From contig CM059582.1 in the NCBI GenBank assembly GCA_030407085.1, positions 158,062,501 through 158,126,500 of the forward strand: DNA of 64,000 nucleotides. Direction: 5' to 3'. Position 1 is the first letter of the stretch, and each line of letters begins with the position of its first letter. Positions 12,520 to 24,798 of this stretch are shown in pieces. This DNA comes from Trichopria drosophilae (Eukaryota; Arthropoda; Insecta; Hymenoptera; Diapriidae). Made by a program: the position numbers and the translations under genes. The notes under the pieces are model-generated. The model was not told the DNA's origin. It searched no databases and was given only the letters and a program-made list of their open reading frames with translations.

Positions 12520-13520
12520 AGCTATCGGGATCTCCGATCATAATTACGAAATCAGAATTAAAAAATTTGACATTCAAAATGGAGGAGCTAATATGGCGAG
12601 ATTACGAATATGGATAGGTATTTTCAATATAAAATGGCATGCATTATCTTTCGAGCCTAGAATCAGGCATCCAAGAATACATTTGACTTCTGAGTCACAT
12701 AATTGAGCATGCTGATTAGTAATATTCTGCAATATTGCAAAAATTCAAAATACCGGAATTTTTTAACACGTTTGACCGTTTTGGGTTTAAACTGTTCACA
12801 CGGAGAATTTTAGGGTCTCTGATTACAAATGTGATGTCACGGTTAGAAAATTAAAAATGACGGAACCATTACTGCAGTATTTTTTGTATTTTCACTATGC
12901 TTTCATTTTTCTGGATCCTATATTACGAATATCACGTTGGAAAATTCAGAATAGCGAATCCAAGGTTGCTGTCACCACTTCGCGTGGTCAGAATCGGTCA
13001 ATATTGTATACAATGGCAAAAGTCGATACGAACGCAAACAATGCCTTGTCTAAATACATGGATCGTATTTCTAATGTAAGCAATTATATTATTTTTTATG
13101 AAAGTTCAATTCTCTGGCCGGTTTGTCGAAATTTGAATATATCAAACTTGGAAATAGATTAAGGTAGGAGAGCAATTCTGATTTATTTCATATTTGATCG
13201 TGATTCATCACAGTCCAAAAATAACTTGTTTTTACCAATATTGTCTTCAAAATCGGTATTATTCGCGTCACAAAATATTTTCATCGTCACGTTGGATCCG
13301 CTATTTTTAATTTTTGGCCCCCGAGTAGAAATTTTCGACTGAAAGTAGTTATAATATAAAAGTTCCACTTTATGGTATTAGTCTTTTTGAATTATGCGAT
13401 TATGACATCGCATTTATAATCATAACCCCGAAAACCTTCGTGTTCACTAATCAACAACGGTAAAAAAATGTGAAAAAAATCCGCCATTTCAATTTTTTAA
13501 AACTAGGAGCTGCATTATCC
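12520..13520. repeat. Degenerate dispersed repeats of the TTCAAAATGGCG type
   Basis: Recurrent words such as TTCAAAATGG, AATATGGCGA, GATTACGAAT and CCCCGAAAACC appear at irregular intervals, on both strands, through this stretch. The same set recurs at 16,430-17,160, 21,350-21,410, 28,960-28,990, 30,185-30,250, 32,600-32,640 and 43,250-43,320. It is an old, abundant repeat family. The 101-codon frame at 12,857-13,162 falls within it and is not credible as a gene. Confidence 0.5.
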
Positions 13521-13783
13521 AACATTATTCAATATACAGTTTAAGAAATACCGAGCGTCATGGAAATAAAATAAATTAAATCATTCTGATAACATAATTG
13601 GCATCCCTAAATTATGCGGATGTTATGAATTTTAAAAGGTTCGTATTTGCAGAATTACATTTTGAAACCAAAGTACCCCATATTTATTAAGTACAGGTTT
13701 TAACAATACGTTTGTAGCAGTTTCTGCATAAAGAAACAATTTTCTTGGTTAGAATCCGTCTTTTAGTAAACTCACGATATAGG

Positions 13784-15295
13784 CACGGTGTGTCGGAACC
13801 ATCTTTTATTAAAAATTTCGGGCATGTGGGTTTTCTCAACGTGGAATTGTTCACCGTACGAAGATTTTGATCCAAAAAACAAAAATCGCTTTTTTAAAAA
13901 AAACTTGTGGTTCCTAAATATAGGGATAAAAGCTCTCCTTGGCTCAATTTTGATCAAATCGAATCGAATAAGGGATATAATTGTAGGTATTTTTAAGCTC
14001 TGCAACATTCTTCTGTGTGTTATTACGCTAGCTATTAAACGAAATGAACTCGACACGAAAAAACGCGAAAATATACATCTTTCTCTCTTTAATGAGTTTT
14101 AAATTTTCGAGCATACAGGATTTTTCTACTGGGAATTGTTCCTGGCCATGATACGAATATTTTGAACCCAAAAACAAAAACTCGCGTAGTTTCTGGAAGA
14201 AAAATGTGTTTTCGTATGTAAAAATTGTTAAGTGAAACTGCTCTCATCGACTCAATTTGTATCGAATCGAATCAAATAAAACGTATTATTCTTGGCATTT
14301 ATTCAATGCCATCTGCGAGTTCAATGGACTTCGAATGTAACGTTATAAATATAACAAAATTTTCATTGTAAATTAACGAATTGTAAATTAATGAATTTTG
14401 AATTAAATGTAATAACATTTTCATTGTAAAAATTAATATGTTCATATGTTTGTATCATATAAGTTGAGATACAGGTCTGTAAACTCCAATTTCAAGAAAT
14501 AAAAACAGGCCGTAAAATTGAATTTTTCAAAGTCTATGTTACCAAAAAATTAATTTTATTGAAGCAAATAAGAGCTTATATTACAGCTCTTTTAAAGCCA
14601 TAAATTTCTCCTGTTGTTGAGAGTCATGATCTTCAATCAATACGTCTTCTGTTGTAGCTGATTAAAGGGGGAAAAATTCATATTTTTCGGGTTCAGGTCT
14701 AACTCATTTCGCTCAATAGTACGTGCAATGTAACCTGGAAGAAAATTGTAGTGCTTAAAAATTCCTACAATTTCATCTTTTATTCGATTCGATTTGCTAA
14801 AAATTGAGCCGATGAGAGCATTTTTACTTAGATTTTTGAAAAAAAAAATACATTTTTCTTCCAAAATATCCTGCGCGATGTTTTGTTTTTGGGTTTAAAA
14901 TGTTCGTACAATAACCAGGAACAATTCCCAGTAGAAAAATCCTATATACCCTAATTTTTAAAATGCATTAAAGAGGGAAAAATGCATATTTTCGCGGTTT
15001 TTCGCGTCTCGCTCATTTCGTTTAAAAGCTAACGAAATATCATACAGAAAAATGTTGCAGAGCTTAAGAAGACCTACCATTTTAACCCTTATTCGAGTAT
15101 ATGTGATCAAAGTTAAGCCGCGGAGAGCTTTTATCCCTATATTTTTAGAGAAAAATTGATTTTTTTTTCAAAAACCAACCCGCCATTTTTTTGTTTTTTG
15201 GCTCAAAATCTTCGTACGGTGTCAACGAATAATTCCACGTTGAGAAAACCCATGTGTCCGAACTTTTTAATTAAAGGTAGTTTCGACACACCGTG
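13784..15295. mobile_element. 1.5-kb foldback element with composite arms
   Basis: The left end begins CACGGTGTGTCGGAACCATC and the right end is its inverted copy, ending ..CGACACACCGTG. Each arm is about 600 bp and contains two diverged units of roughly 290-310 bp: left units near 13,784-14,100 and 14,100-14,350, and right units near 14,640-14,950 and 14,950-15,295 inverted. The centre (about 14,350-14,640) is AT-rich spacer. No target duplication is evident. Three of the four units keep a similar short open frame (see the separate finding), but there is no recognisable transposase. Confidence 0.75.
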
Positions 15296-15689
15296 AGCCC
15301 GAACGTTTTCTAGAAATATATATTTTTCGGTTTTTTAATGATTGCATCGTATAGAGCACACCCTTAAAACATCTAAAAACTGCAGTGTTGTAAAAAATTT
15401 AACCGTGATTTCATTACTATTATTTAAGAGCCCAAAATCACAGGTCAATTATGTGTTAGTCATACGATGGGTTAATTATATTAAAAGTGTACAAAAAATA
15501 AATTTAATAATTTTTGGCAATATTACACGCGCAACAGCAATTAGCAAAGGTGATGAAGCAGTTATTACAAAGATATCTTTGATCGGTATACATTTTTTAA
15601 CTTAGAAAAAGAACAATGTAGTATACATAGTATACGTATTAAACTCGAGTGGTCGAAAAGTATTGTATGGCGTGTCGGAGTGGCATGAC

Positions 15690-15930
15690 AACTTTATTAC
15701 GCTGAAAGCTACAACGGCGTGTAATAATAATCACGAAATGTGAGTTGGCACGGGCCTCGTCGATGCGAGCTGTCGTTCAGTACAGTGGTCGCACGCGAAC
15801 GCGCGTGTACGATCGCGTGTACCAAGTCACTCCAACGCGTACAATCGCAATACGATATCTTCGATAAGACTGTGATTCGACTCTTCAAGACCACCACAAT
15901 GTGTCAATATTCCAAACACCTTTTGTGCCA
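15690..15930. other. CpG-retaining island
   Basis: A CpG-rich block (GCACGCGAACGCGCGTGTACG around 15,791) lies in AT-rich DNA. Overlapping open frames on both strands (15,709-15,897 minus, 15,740-15,934 plus) have no recognisable domains. It could be a regulatory element or part of an exon. Confidence 0.25.
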
Positions 15931-15969
15931 CTGAGCCGATTTACCACTTTTACCACATAAAGGCGTCAA

Positions 15970-16065
15970 ATGGTTGATGAGGACGCTAATACGACGTATT
16001 GAGACTTGAGCATCCGGATATCTGAAAGTCTCGGGTTCGTAACCTCAATGGCATTCCGTGTTTGA
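15970..16065 (+). repeat. Possible tRNA-derived sequence
   Basis: TGGTTGATGAGGACGC resembles a degenerate A-box region, and CTCGGGTTCGTAACC about 55 bases downstream resembles a B box lacking its conserved A. The spacing is tRNA-like, but the stems do not close properly. It is at most a decayed tRNA-derived SINE head. Confidence 0.25.
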
Positions 16066-16429
16066 CAAGCCTAAATTGTGATGTTTCCTTTCGTTTTAAA
16101 AATTCACGGTACCTGATAGACAAGTACAAATTTGAAATAGTTACATTAAACAAAAATTTCAAATTCATCTCTCAGGGACCACCGTTTCTGCCAGGTAATT
16201 TCATTTATATATTCAATTTTGAGGTATTTAAAAATATTGGTTGATTTTTCTAGTAGCTACGGTATTTGTCAACAATATTATACCCTTAATATTCAAATTT
16301 CATTTGTTGTAAAAGTGTTATAAATAAACAAACACTAAAAAATGCAATTTTTTGAAAAAAAAAAACGTTTTCAAGCTTATTTCAGTTTCGATTTTCATAG
16401 CAATTTTTACTAAGGGATTTTTATGGTAG

Positions 16430-17165
16430 CTGATGATGAATCCGGGGTCAGATTTCCAAAATTCAAAATGACGAATTCAAAAAGGCAGTACACAAATTTT
16501 AAAAATAAGATGTATTTATGCCTGGAAACATTCATTCGGAGATTTTTGAGGCCCCAAAATACGTAATTTTAAAAACTCTGAGATGGTAAATTTAAAATTT
16601 ACTAAAATTATTTTTGAAGATTTTTGAGATTAAAAAGTACTAAAATTTAGATGAAAAATTGTACATTAGATATTACCGACATTGACTGTTTACCCTTGGC
16701 ATAACCCAGAGCTAACGACGATGACGTAGAAAGCTTATAGCTCCACTGTTTTTTGTTTATACCATTTTTGTACCTTTTTTGTTTTTTTCTTAATATTTTT
16801 AGGTAATTTTTTTTTTAATTTTTTGCATGCTCCTTTTATTTTAATTATTGGCCGTAATATTGTATGGCCTCGTGTCCAGCCTGTAATAGGCTTCAGAGGT
16901 CCAATTTTTACTCAGGCCCTAAAATTGTAATCTTAGATCCGACATTTTGATTATTGGAAATCCGGCACCACATTCGCGATCAGCGACCCCGAAACCCTCC
17001 CGAGCTCCCAATTTCATCTAGATTAAGCAACTTTTTCCTGATTTGGGCGGCCATCTTGTTACGCCATTTTGAATTTTGAAAATCTGAGGTCATATCCGTA
17101 ATAAACGACCCCGAAAATCCCCGAGCAATAAATTCCAACCGTTTTCCATCTAATGAGAAAAGTGT
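16430..17165. repeat. Degenerate dispersed repeats of the TTCAAAATGGCG type
   Basis: Words such as AAAATTCAAAATGACG, GCCATCTTG, CGCCATTTTGAATTTTG and two GCGACCCCGAAA-like segments (near 16,982 and 17,106) mark it as the same family as 12,520-13,520. No gene is seen. Confidence 0.45.
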
Positions 17166-17169
17166 GCTT

Positions 17170-19240
17170 CAAAAGGTTAAAACCAGTCATATTTTATATA
17201 CGCATTATCTGCTGCAGAGCAAAAATATTTTTTTTTTTCAAATTAAAAAAAATTGTCTAACAATTTGCAATCAAAATGGTGTAAATCTGTAAAAGAATTC
17301 TGTTAATCCGCAAAATAAAACGAAGGTGCGTGATTAGTTTCAGTCATTCGACGGTTCGTTTAATCACGGAATCTACAAAATATAAATCTCCCTATTTGAT
17401 AACCTAATATGGCAAATAGAGGTTTGTAAATTTCGCTAATGTATTTCAAATCACGATCAATTGAGGGTATACTTCATATGCATATCGGGATGTGTCTGTG
17501 TTTCGATGTACATTAGGGTCACAACCATTTTTTTCGGTTTTTTGCCGGAGTAACTAAATTCAGTCATTGTCATGACCTGCGGATCGAAGTAACCATGATT
17601 GTTTGATGGGCACAAACCAATTGTATATTCAGTGCAAACTAAATTAAAATAATTTTCGTTTATCCAATTCTGAAATAAATGTCATGATGGTATTAAAAAC
17701 CATAATGGAATAATAAAAATGAAAAGTTGATGTAAAATATTGAATGACGTAAAATGACTCTAATCCAGATAAGATATTAATATCAATAAATATAATAATT
17801 TTCACAATATTTCAGTAGCGAATGGAAAACGGACATAAAATTGTTTAAAAATCGTTCGTCTTGTTATTTTTAGTGTTTGATATGGTTTTTGAAGATTTAA
17901 TTTAAATTTATAGAACAATCTGTAATTTTGTAGTATCAAAAAACATTAATTAAATTTTCTTTTTTAAAAATACGGAAATAACTTGCTATTTATAATACTT
18001 TTAGCTTAGAATCTAATATAATGTTTCTCTTTCTATTCCGGTCATATCGGACCAATTGTACTCGGGTTTGCTGCACAAATCAAAAATAAAAGCCGCAATT
18101 ATACGATTATTTCAAAATGCTATCAATTGCCAATTTTAGCCAGTATTGACGATTTGTTACTAGTGCTACGTAAGCAAACTGTGTTGCACGGACAGAAATT
18201 TTACTGAAAATTTTGCGATAGCAGATGATAATTTTGGAATAGACTTATACAGTGTGAACAATTTCCATTATTTCTGATAAATATTACTGAATATTTCGCA
18301 ATGTTTACAGTCTGAACAGTCAAATTTCGAAAAACATATACTTCTTGTAGCTGAAATTGTAAAAGTTCTTTCTATTTATTGATAGATGGTACTGATATTT
18401 ACCCTGCATTTGTTTACTAAATCTGAATTTCCGAATCGTTAAATATGAATGTTGTTGTAGTTTATGCGTCATTGTATTTCAGTTATTAACAGGTCTACCC
18501 TAATTAGAATTTTCAAAAAATCAATTTTTTGTTTTTACATTTTTCGAAAGTGAAAATTAACGTTATGAAGAAGAGGAAGGCATAATGTATGGTAGAGGCA
18601 TCTCTGATTTAGAAACGTTAATATTTTTTCACGATTTTTTTTTTAACTTTAAACGCGTTTTTCTTATAACGACGTTTTCCGATGCTTTGTTGATAACATC
18701 TCCGAAACTACACGACCGATCCTTATAAAATTTTTATCACATATTCTGTATTACTACAGCCACAGCGCATAAAACATTAGAAAAAACGTGTTTTTTGTTT
18801 TTTTTTTCGAAAACTGTCCTCCTTTTTGTCAATTTTTTAAAAATCTAATGCCGTTTAATTTTTTGTTTCACACCATCCATTCCAGATGGAGAGAAAAAAA
18901 AAATTTTATGTATTTCGATAGTGTATTAATACAGTGTAACAACTTTTAAATGAATATGGTAGACTCCTTTCAACTTAATCACTTCGCTTCATGACGTCTT
19001 TCTGATGTTATTGAGTGGAATTTGAATTATGGAACCCTAGAACTGTTTAATTACCAGTAAATATTGTGTAATTAGAAATAATATTAATAAGTATTAATTT
19101 TTGACAAGAAATATAAATATAAAAACGTTTCGATTGATCGTCGAAAATATATGTAAATTTTTTAAATTAAACTTTGACGGTAATGCGGTCTGAAAAAGTG
19201 TATATGAAATGACTGAATAGTTCAAAAAATAGTCACATCG
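17170..19240. other. AT-rich DNA, possible old repeats
   Basis: No gene is seen. A segment at 18,650-18,910 (ATAACATCTCCGAAACTACA and homopolymer runs) has the look of an old transposon-derived repeat, but no second copy lies in the window to prove it. Confidence 0.3.
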
Positions 19241-19251
19241 TCAGAAGAACA

Positions 19252-19346
19252 GTCATTTTTTGAAATGTCGGTTTTTTACTGTCGGTTTCTTGACTGTCGA
19301 GTTTTTGGACTTGTCGGCTTTTTGATTTATCGGTTTTTCTATCCGC
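19252..19346 (+). repeat. Minisatellite, about 15-17 bp unit
   Basis: About five or six tandem units of the form (T)GTCGGTTTTTTGACT follow each other with small changes in length (for example GTCGGTTTTTTACT, GTCGGTTTCTTGACT, GTCGAGTTTTTGGACTT). The array is short and imperfect. Confidence 0.7.
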
Positions 19347-19349
19347 ACT

Positions 19350-20330
19350 CTGCGTATTTAGTTGACCATACACTGCCTTTGTTTAGTATATTAACACATG
19401 ATTATTAGCTTTACATTTACTGCTACTTATAGAAATGTCTTACATCGAAATTTGCGATGAATCAAATATTCTATGCAGACTGGTTACAAGCTTAATTATG
19501 TTTTACGAAATTGGGGAAAGCTTATACATGCGTTAAAACAGGAAAATGTCCCACCACCATAACCTAATCCCCTAAATCAACAATAATGCAATAGGCCTTT
19601 GTTCGCTATTCTTTTCTAGTGAAATGTTTATGACAGAAAATGAAAATAAAATATTATTTACATTACATTTATTTTTATGTACTATTGTAGAAATAATCGA
19701 ACTAGTATTGGTTGAATGGAAAATAGTATATTATGAAAGAAAGACGCAATTATCGATCTGCGATGAGTGCGAAGTTTATCGCACTAGTCGAAGATCGATA
19801 TTTCGTCTGAGTTGCATACGATATTTTTTGACATGGCATTGGGCTCAATACTTTGCGTTCGAAGATTTCACTGCAGGGTGCAAAATCTAGTTCCAAGCCC
19901 GGAGTATAAAAAATATTTTTTTTTCATTTCCACCATACAGTTTCAACAAAAAACTGTTTTCCTGTGCTAACACCATGTGTCGTCATATTATATAAAAAAT
20001 TGTAACTAATGAACTATTAAGATACTCCAGAAACTTTATAGATTTTGTGATTCTGAGATCCGAAAGTGTCATATTTGAAAAAATATTCAAATAAAAAAAG
20101 CCGCTTTATAAAACAGGTAGTATTTATTTTAAAACAATTTAAGATTTCCTTATTTCAGCACAGTTATTATAATTGCAATATTAGATCCTTGAAAAGAGCT
20201 GAGATATTGAGAAAATCTATATCATGTTAGCAAATGTCCAAAGATTACTACACAATATCGTACTTGGAGAGACATGCCATATTCCCTAGATTCTGTATTG
20301 ACATTCAGCGCTCATTGATTTTTTGCTTTA
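19350..20330. other. AT-rich DNA, no recognisable gene
   Basis: The 88-codon frame at 19,624-19,890 has no recognisable motif and ends in ordinary AT-rich DNA. I see no repeat structure. Confidence 0.35.
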
Positions 20331-20720
20331 GCCAGTTAAGAAAAAAGGACGCGATGAACGCTGTTGTTGTCGGTAAAAGCCGATTTCAACAATGTGACGG
20401 GTGAATCCCTAGAAAGGATGGGAGTTTCATAAAAAATACGGCAGGATCTGCAAGGTTTCTGCGACCACCTTGTGGGTGGTGCACTTGTTCGGTACTCCGA
20501 AAGCTTTTCAAATTGCTCTTCCATCGTGTCCTCTTTTGGCCCTCCTTATTCTCTTTATGCCGGCGTTTCCGAGGCTCCGCAGTGACTGGTGCCGAGCTAT
20601 TGTGCAGTTTACTTTATTGCAGGCATTCGTCTTACCGGGTAATATTCGGCCTCCCAGACCCATCTATTTCATCTCGCCCCGAAAAGTCTAAACTGCTTCA
20701 ATTTTACTTGGCTATTCCAA
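20330..20720. other. CpG-retaining island
   Basis: A relatively GC-rich block with overlapping plus-strand frames (20,470-20,691 and 20,513-20,788) in different phases and a minus frame. No domain is recognisable, and frames in several phases argue against one real exon. It may be regulatory. Confidence 0.25.
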
Positions 20721-22340
20721 ACTATTTTGACCGGCAGAGGAAGGGAAAACTCGGTGAAACTGTTATAATTCAGGCTAATAAGACGTAATATTCTTAATGT
20801 TAAACGTGCTCGGTGAAGTCTTTTTGGCAACTTGCCTGCCTGCCCGGTTCGTAGTAGTAAAGAACCAAAAAGATTTTAAAAAATTCACTCTTGGATAATG
20901 CATAGCATTGCTTGTTTAAAATGACATTGAAATATGATTCATATTATTGTTTAACTATTATAGTTAAATTATGAGTTATTTTTTATTTAACTTCCGAAAT
21001 TATACATATTCATTTGGACGTATATACGACGATAAAGATTTAAAAATGAAGCATGTTATAATAGTTTACTTCAATTTTTTACAATTGATAAAGCAGAGAC
21101 AGACAAAACTCAGGTCAAGGTCTTTGGATCAGACAGTGTGTTTTTCGTCTATGTTGCTTCTTCACTACATGATTATTTCTGAATCTGAAATAAAATTCCA
21201 TAGTTCTTTGCCGATTTACCTAAATCTTAGTATCAGTAGGTTTCTGGTATTGCGGATTAAGAATCTGAAGTCAGGTTAAAAAAGTGCATAATGCGAATAT
21301 TCAGTAGAATAACGAGTGTTGATCGAAATCGAGAAAATTCTGAAACATTGGTTCGCTATTTTGGATCAGCCATTTTGAATTTTAGGATTTAAGATTCATA
21401 ATCAGTAACCCTGAGTAATCAGATTCAATAGAACATGGTTTTAAATAAAGGAGGATTCCCACAGGTATAGGTGGTTTGTGCCCTGGAGACGGAACCTCCC
21501 TAATTGGCATATTCGGTGAGGGTATGATGGGAAGTAAAACCCCATACCGAATTCGATGGCCCAATCATAACCGAAGGATTATACATAGAAAATGCAGAAA
21601 TCTAAGTAGTAAAAGTACGAACAATACACGGTGCGGCATATTACTACTTACGTTCTTGCACTTTCTATGTAGAATCCGCGACTTCAATAGCGAATTTCTC
21701 GACCTTTTGCTATGATTGGCCTATAGAATTTGGTATGCGGTGTTATCTCCCATCATACCCTAACCGAATATGCTAATTAGAGAGGTTCCATCTCCAGGGC
21801 ACAAACCACTTCCCAGACAGCATTTATCGTTCCACCTATATTCCAGGAACGTAACAACTGGAATGTTGTTATGAAGGTTGTTATATACCTGGAACGTTAC
21901 TGGAATATAAAATGTCCCGAGGCGTTTGTATATATGTTACATAGCCAGGAATGTACCAGGAACATAACCGGATATCATTCCAGTAATATAACTGGAACAT
22001 GTCTATTGAAATGTTCCCTCCATTTTCTCCGCGGACGCTTTTTTTAGACAAATCTAAAATCGTGGCAGATTTATTCTGAAATGAACGCGTTTTGTTCGCA
22101 CAACATTGAAATTTGTATCCAGAATATTACATTCGCTGAAGGAATATTTTGGCAAAAATATTTAAAATATTCCTAATAGGAAATTTTCCGGCCAATAAAA
22201 AAAAACGAAACAAATTTTGCGAATTATCGTCATATTTTTTTAAAATTTTGCAATTTCTCTGTTATATGTATTATACGATTACATGTAATTTCAAATGAAG
22301 TTTAATTATCTTTTGCTATTAAGAAATAATGAAATAAGTT

Positions 22341-22470
22341 AGTAACGCTCGAAAACAAATAAGAAAAACGCTCGCCACGGTGGGGAATCGAACCCGGGTC
22401 CTTCGCTTACTACGCTAACGCATTAACCACTACGCTACGCTCGCTCTTATCTAATTTCGTATGACGAAGG
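22341..22470 (-). repeat. tRNA-like module inside element C
   Basis: On the minus strand, TAGCGTAGTGGTTAATGCG matches a pol III A box (TRGCNNAGTGG) and GGGTTCGATTCCC about 30 bases later matches a B box (GGTTCGANTCC). The acceptor and T stems pair poorly, so it is not an intact tRNA. It aligns with 25,809-25,940 over about 125 bp, including non-tRNA flanks. It could be a SINE head or a tRNA-derived part of the element. Confidence 0.6.
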
Positions 22471-22479
22471 ATGGTTACT

Positions 22480-22690
22480 AACCGTAAAGCAAATATATAA
22501 TGTAAAATAAATTGAATTGATACTTCAAAATAGGTGCATAAAAAACTTAGAAGCGTAGGAAACGTATCACTGAATTTTGTCCACGGATTGGAGAATTTGC
22601 TTATTTATTTATATAAACCAGCATGGTAGATATATCATACATATAAATACATACCTACATATAAAATTGAATAGCAAATATTGAATGTGT
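22480..22690 (-). repeat. Inverted outlier copy of the 183-bp repeat
   Basis: Reverse-complemented, this segment matches 23,455-23,640 closely over about 180 bp (shared words include CCTACGCTTCTAAGTTTT and TTTTGAAGTATCAATT). Together with the downstream array it forms a large inverted repeat inside element C. Confidence 0.7.
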
Positions 22691-22914
22691 AAGTTATTTT
22701 ACTTTACAAGAAGTTTTACCGATATGAATAGATATAATTGAAATGTAAATATGCAATATCCAAAATTAATTTCAATACATACATTTCACTTGCATATCTA
22801 TAAGAAATATCGATATCTCTTTTATTGCAATAAATTTGATCATGTTTCTATAAGCACCAAAAAGTAGCATTACAAATAGGAATCTTTTCATTGAAACAAG
22901 AATATCAGAAAGTA

Positions 22915-23790
22915 TCAGAAAATACGTATTTCATTTAGCACCACCATTCCTATACATTAACAAAATTAAGTAAATTAGTCCATCTGTTGACAAACCTCTT
23001 TGAAACATTTCCTTTGTTTTTAAGTTTTTTAAATCCATATCCTGTAAATTCAATTCCAATTCTATTATTTTATTTATTTACAATAAACATAAAAGGTTTT
23101 AATATGTATTTATATGCATGATGTATCTATCATGCTGGTTTATATAAATAAATAAGTAAATTCTACAATCCGTCGACAAAATTCATTGATACGGTTTCTA
23201 TGCTTCTAAGATTTTTAAATGCCTTTCGTGTACATTCAATTCAATTTCCTTTAATATATTTATTTACATTAAATATGAAAGATTTTAATATGTATTTGTA
23301 TGTATGATATATCTATCATGCAGATTTATGTTAAAAAAACTAAATTCTCAAATCCGACGACCAACCTCTTTGAAACATTTTCCTTGTTTCTGACTTTTTT
23401 AAATGCATATCCTGTAAATTCAATTCAAATTCTACTACTTTATTTATTTACATTAAACATAAAAATTTTAATATGTATTTATACGTATAATATATCTACC
23501 AGGCTGTGTTATATAAATAAATAACCAAATTCTCCAATCCGTCGATAAAATTCAGTGATACGTTTCCTACGCTTCTAAGTTTTGTATGCACCTATTTTGA
23601 AGTATCAATTCTATTTCTTTTACATTACATATTTGCACAAAATATGAAGGAAATGTATGTGTATTGAGATGGATAAGATATACACCATGCAAGTATATAA
23701 CAACATTAAGTAAATAGGCCCATTCGTCGACAAAACTCTTTCAAACGTTACCTTTGCTTCTATGTTTTTTAAGTGACTAGTGTCATAGCC
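22915..23790 (+). repeat. Tandem array of about 183-bp units inside element C
   Basis: Four units and a partial fifth begin near 22,915, 23,099, 23,284, 23,466 and 23,651. Each carries TTTTAATATGTATTTAT or a variant, TATCTA(C/T)CA, a TATATAAATAAATAA-like stretch, then (C/T)AATCCGTCGA and a TCTAAGTTTTTTAAAT-like segment. Divergence is moderate. The 74-codon frame at 23,300-23,524 is within the array and is not a gene. Confidence 0.75.
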
Positions 23791-24798
23791 GTAGAGGTAC
23801 CACAATATTGCTGTCCTAATCTAATTAATCTAATTAATATTGGGCTCGCACAGTGTACACATGGTGTAAAATTACACCATGACTGTACCATTATTTTCGG
23901 TGTCGATATGTAGTTCATTTAACATATTCCTCTGATATCATCGGCAGCCATTGAATAGGAAAAAGGAAAGAACTTTTAAGATGTCCTGAGTATGTAAAGG
24001 GCTTGAAATGTAGATTGCAATAATGAGAATGGGAAGAAGGATTTAGAAAATATGGGTTTTTTGTTTGACAGGTCAGTTAACCGCAAACCTTAATTTGAGA
24101 TGTACGAACCTGGAAAAAGACATAAATAACACCTATTCACACACAATTGGTATATAATTCAATCATTTCAAATAAAAATAATAAGCTCACTATGGCTTAT
24201 GCCACTGTTTTGTCCGTGTGTGGATTTGTATAACATTACGAGATCATTGCAAATGTTATACACTGGGAATGTGACAGGTGGGTAATTGCAGGAATATAAC
24301 ACTGGGAACATACCTGGAACATGCAATGCGATATTATATATTTGTAATATTCCTAGTATATTCCCGGTATATAACGCTCAAAATGATAACATCTGGTATG
24401 TTCCTGTTATATACCATTCGAAATGATATCAAATATAACATTGTTATATTCCTGGAATATAGGTGGAACGATAAATGCTGTCTGGGTTATACCCGTGGGC
24501 ATCCTCCTTTCTCTTCCTAAACATCCTCAAATTTCTACCAGGGATGGAGTAGCAACACGTTGGCTAGTATTGATCACTAAAAAAAAGGCAGGTCAAATCT
24601 ACATAAACGAAATATGCAGATTCCTGTCCAGTGACCCAAAATCATATTGGACTAGATTTCGTTAAAAGAACCGTTCATCTATTTTGTGTGTATACCTGTG
24701 TAATTATTGCATTACTCGTATTGCTGAACATTTTGATCCTCAATTTTAAATTGATTGTTTTATGAATTAAATACCCATAGTTGAACTCATTAATTATT

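Larger units (their letters stand above)
21810..24488. mobile_element. CCC-type non-autonomous element C (TT duplication)
   Basis: The insert is 21,812-24,486 (2,675 bp). Its ends CCCAGACAGCATTTATCGTT... are identical inverted repeats over 38 bp, which suggests fairly recent mobility. TT flanks it at 21,810-21,811 and 24,487-24,488. Comparison with the other arm of the host MITE shows the empty site had a single TT, so the 2-bp duplication is well supported. Subterminal zones carry palindromic TTCCAGGAAC/TTCCTGGAAT words. The interior holds a tRNA-like module (22,341-22,470) and an array of about 183-bp repeats. It has no transposase. Confidence 0.85.
21447..24510. mobile_element. Palindromic MITE (AAAGGAGG family), split by a 2.7-kb insertion
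   Basis: The host MITE consists of 21,447-21,811 plus 24,489-24,510, about 387 bp once the insertion is removed. The left end AAAGGAGGATTCCCACAGGT pairs with the right end CCGTGGGCATCCTCCTTT. The whole left arm is complementary to the right arm, for example the zones at 21,467-21,533 and 21,745-21,811, so the element folds on itself. A central stem uses AAGTAGTAA/TTACTACTT. Related copies are at about 40,475-41,046 and 47,530-47,766. No coding capacity is seen. Confidence 0.8.

Noticed and set aside
13788..14102. 104-codon frame as a host gene
   Set aside because: It lies wholly in one arm of a foldback element and recurs in the other units; at most a transposon-derived peptide.
22370..22450. 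Functional tRNA gene on the minus strand
   Set aside because: A and B boxes match, but the acceptor and T stems do not pair and the sequence is shared with another element copy. It is tRNA-derived, not an intact tRNA.
22915..23790. CRISPR array
   Set aside because: The units are about 183 bp and continuous with no spacer pattern, in a eukaryotic transposon. It is a tandem repeat.
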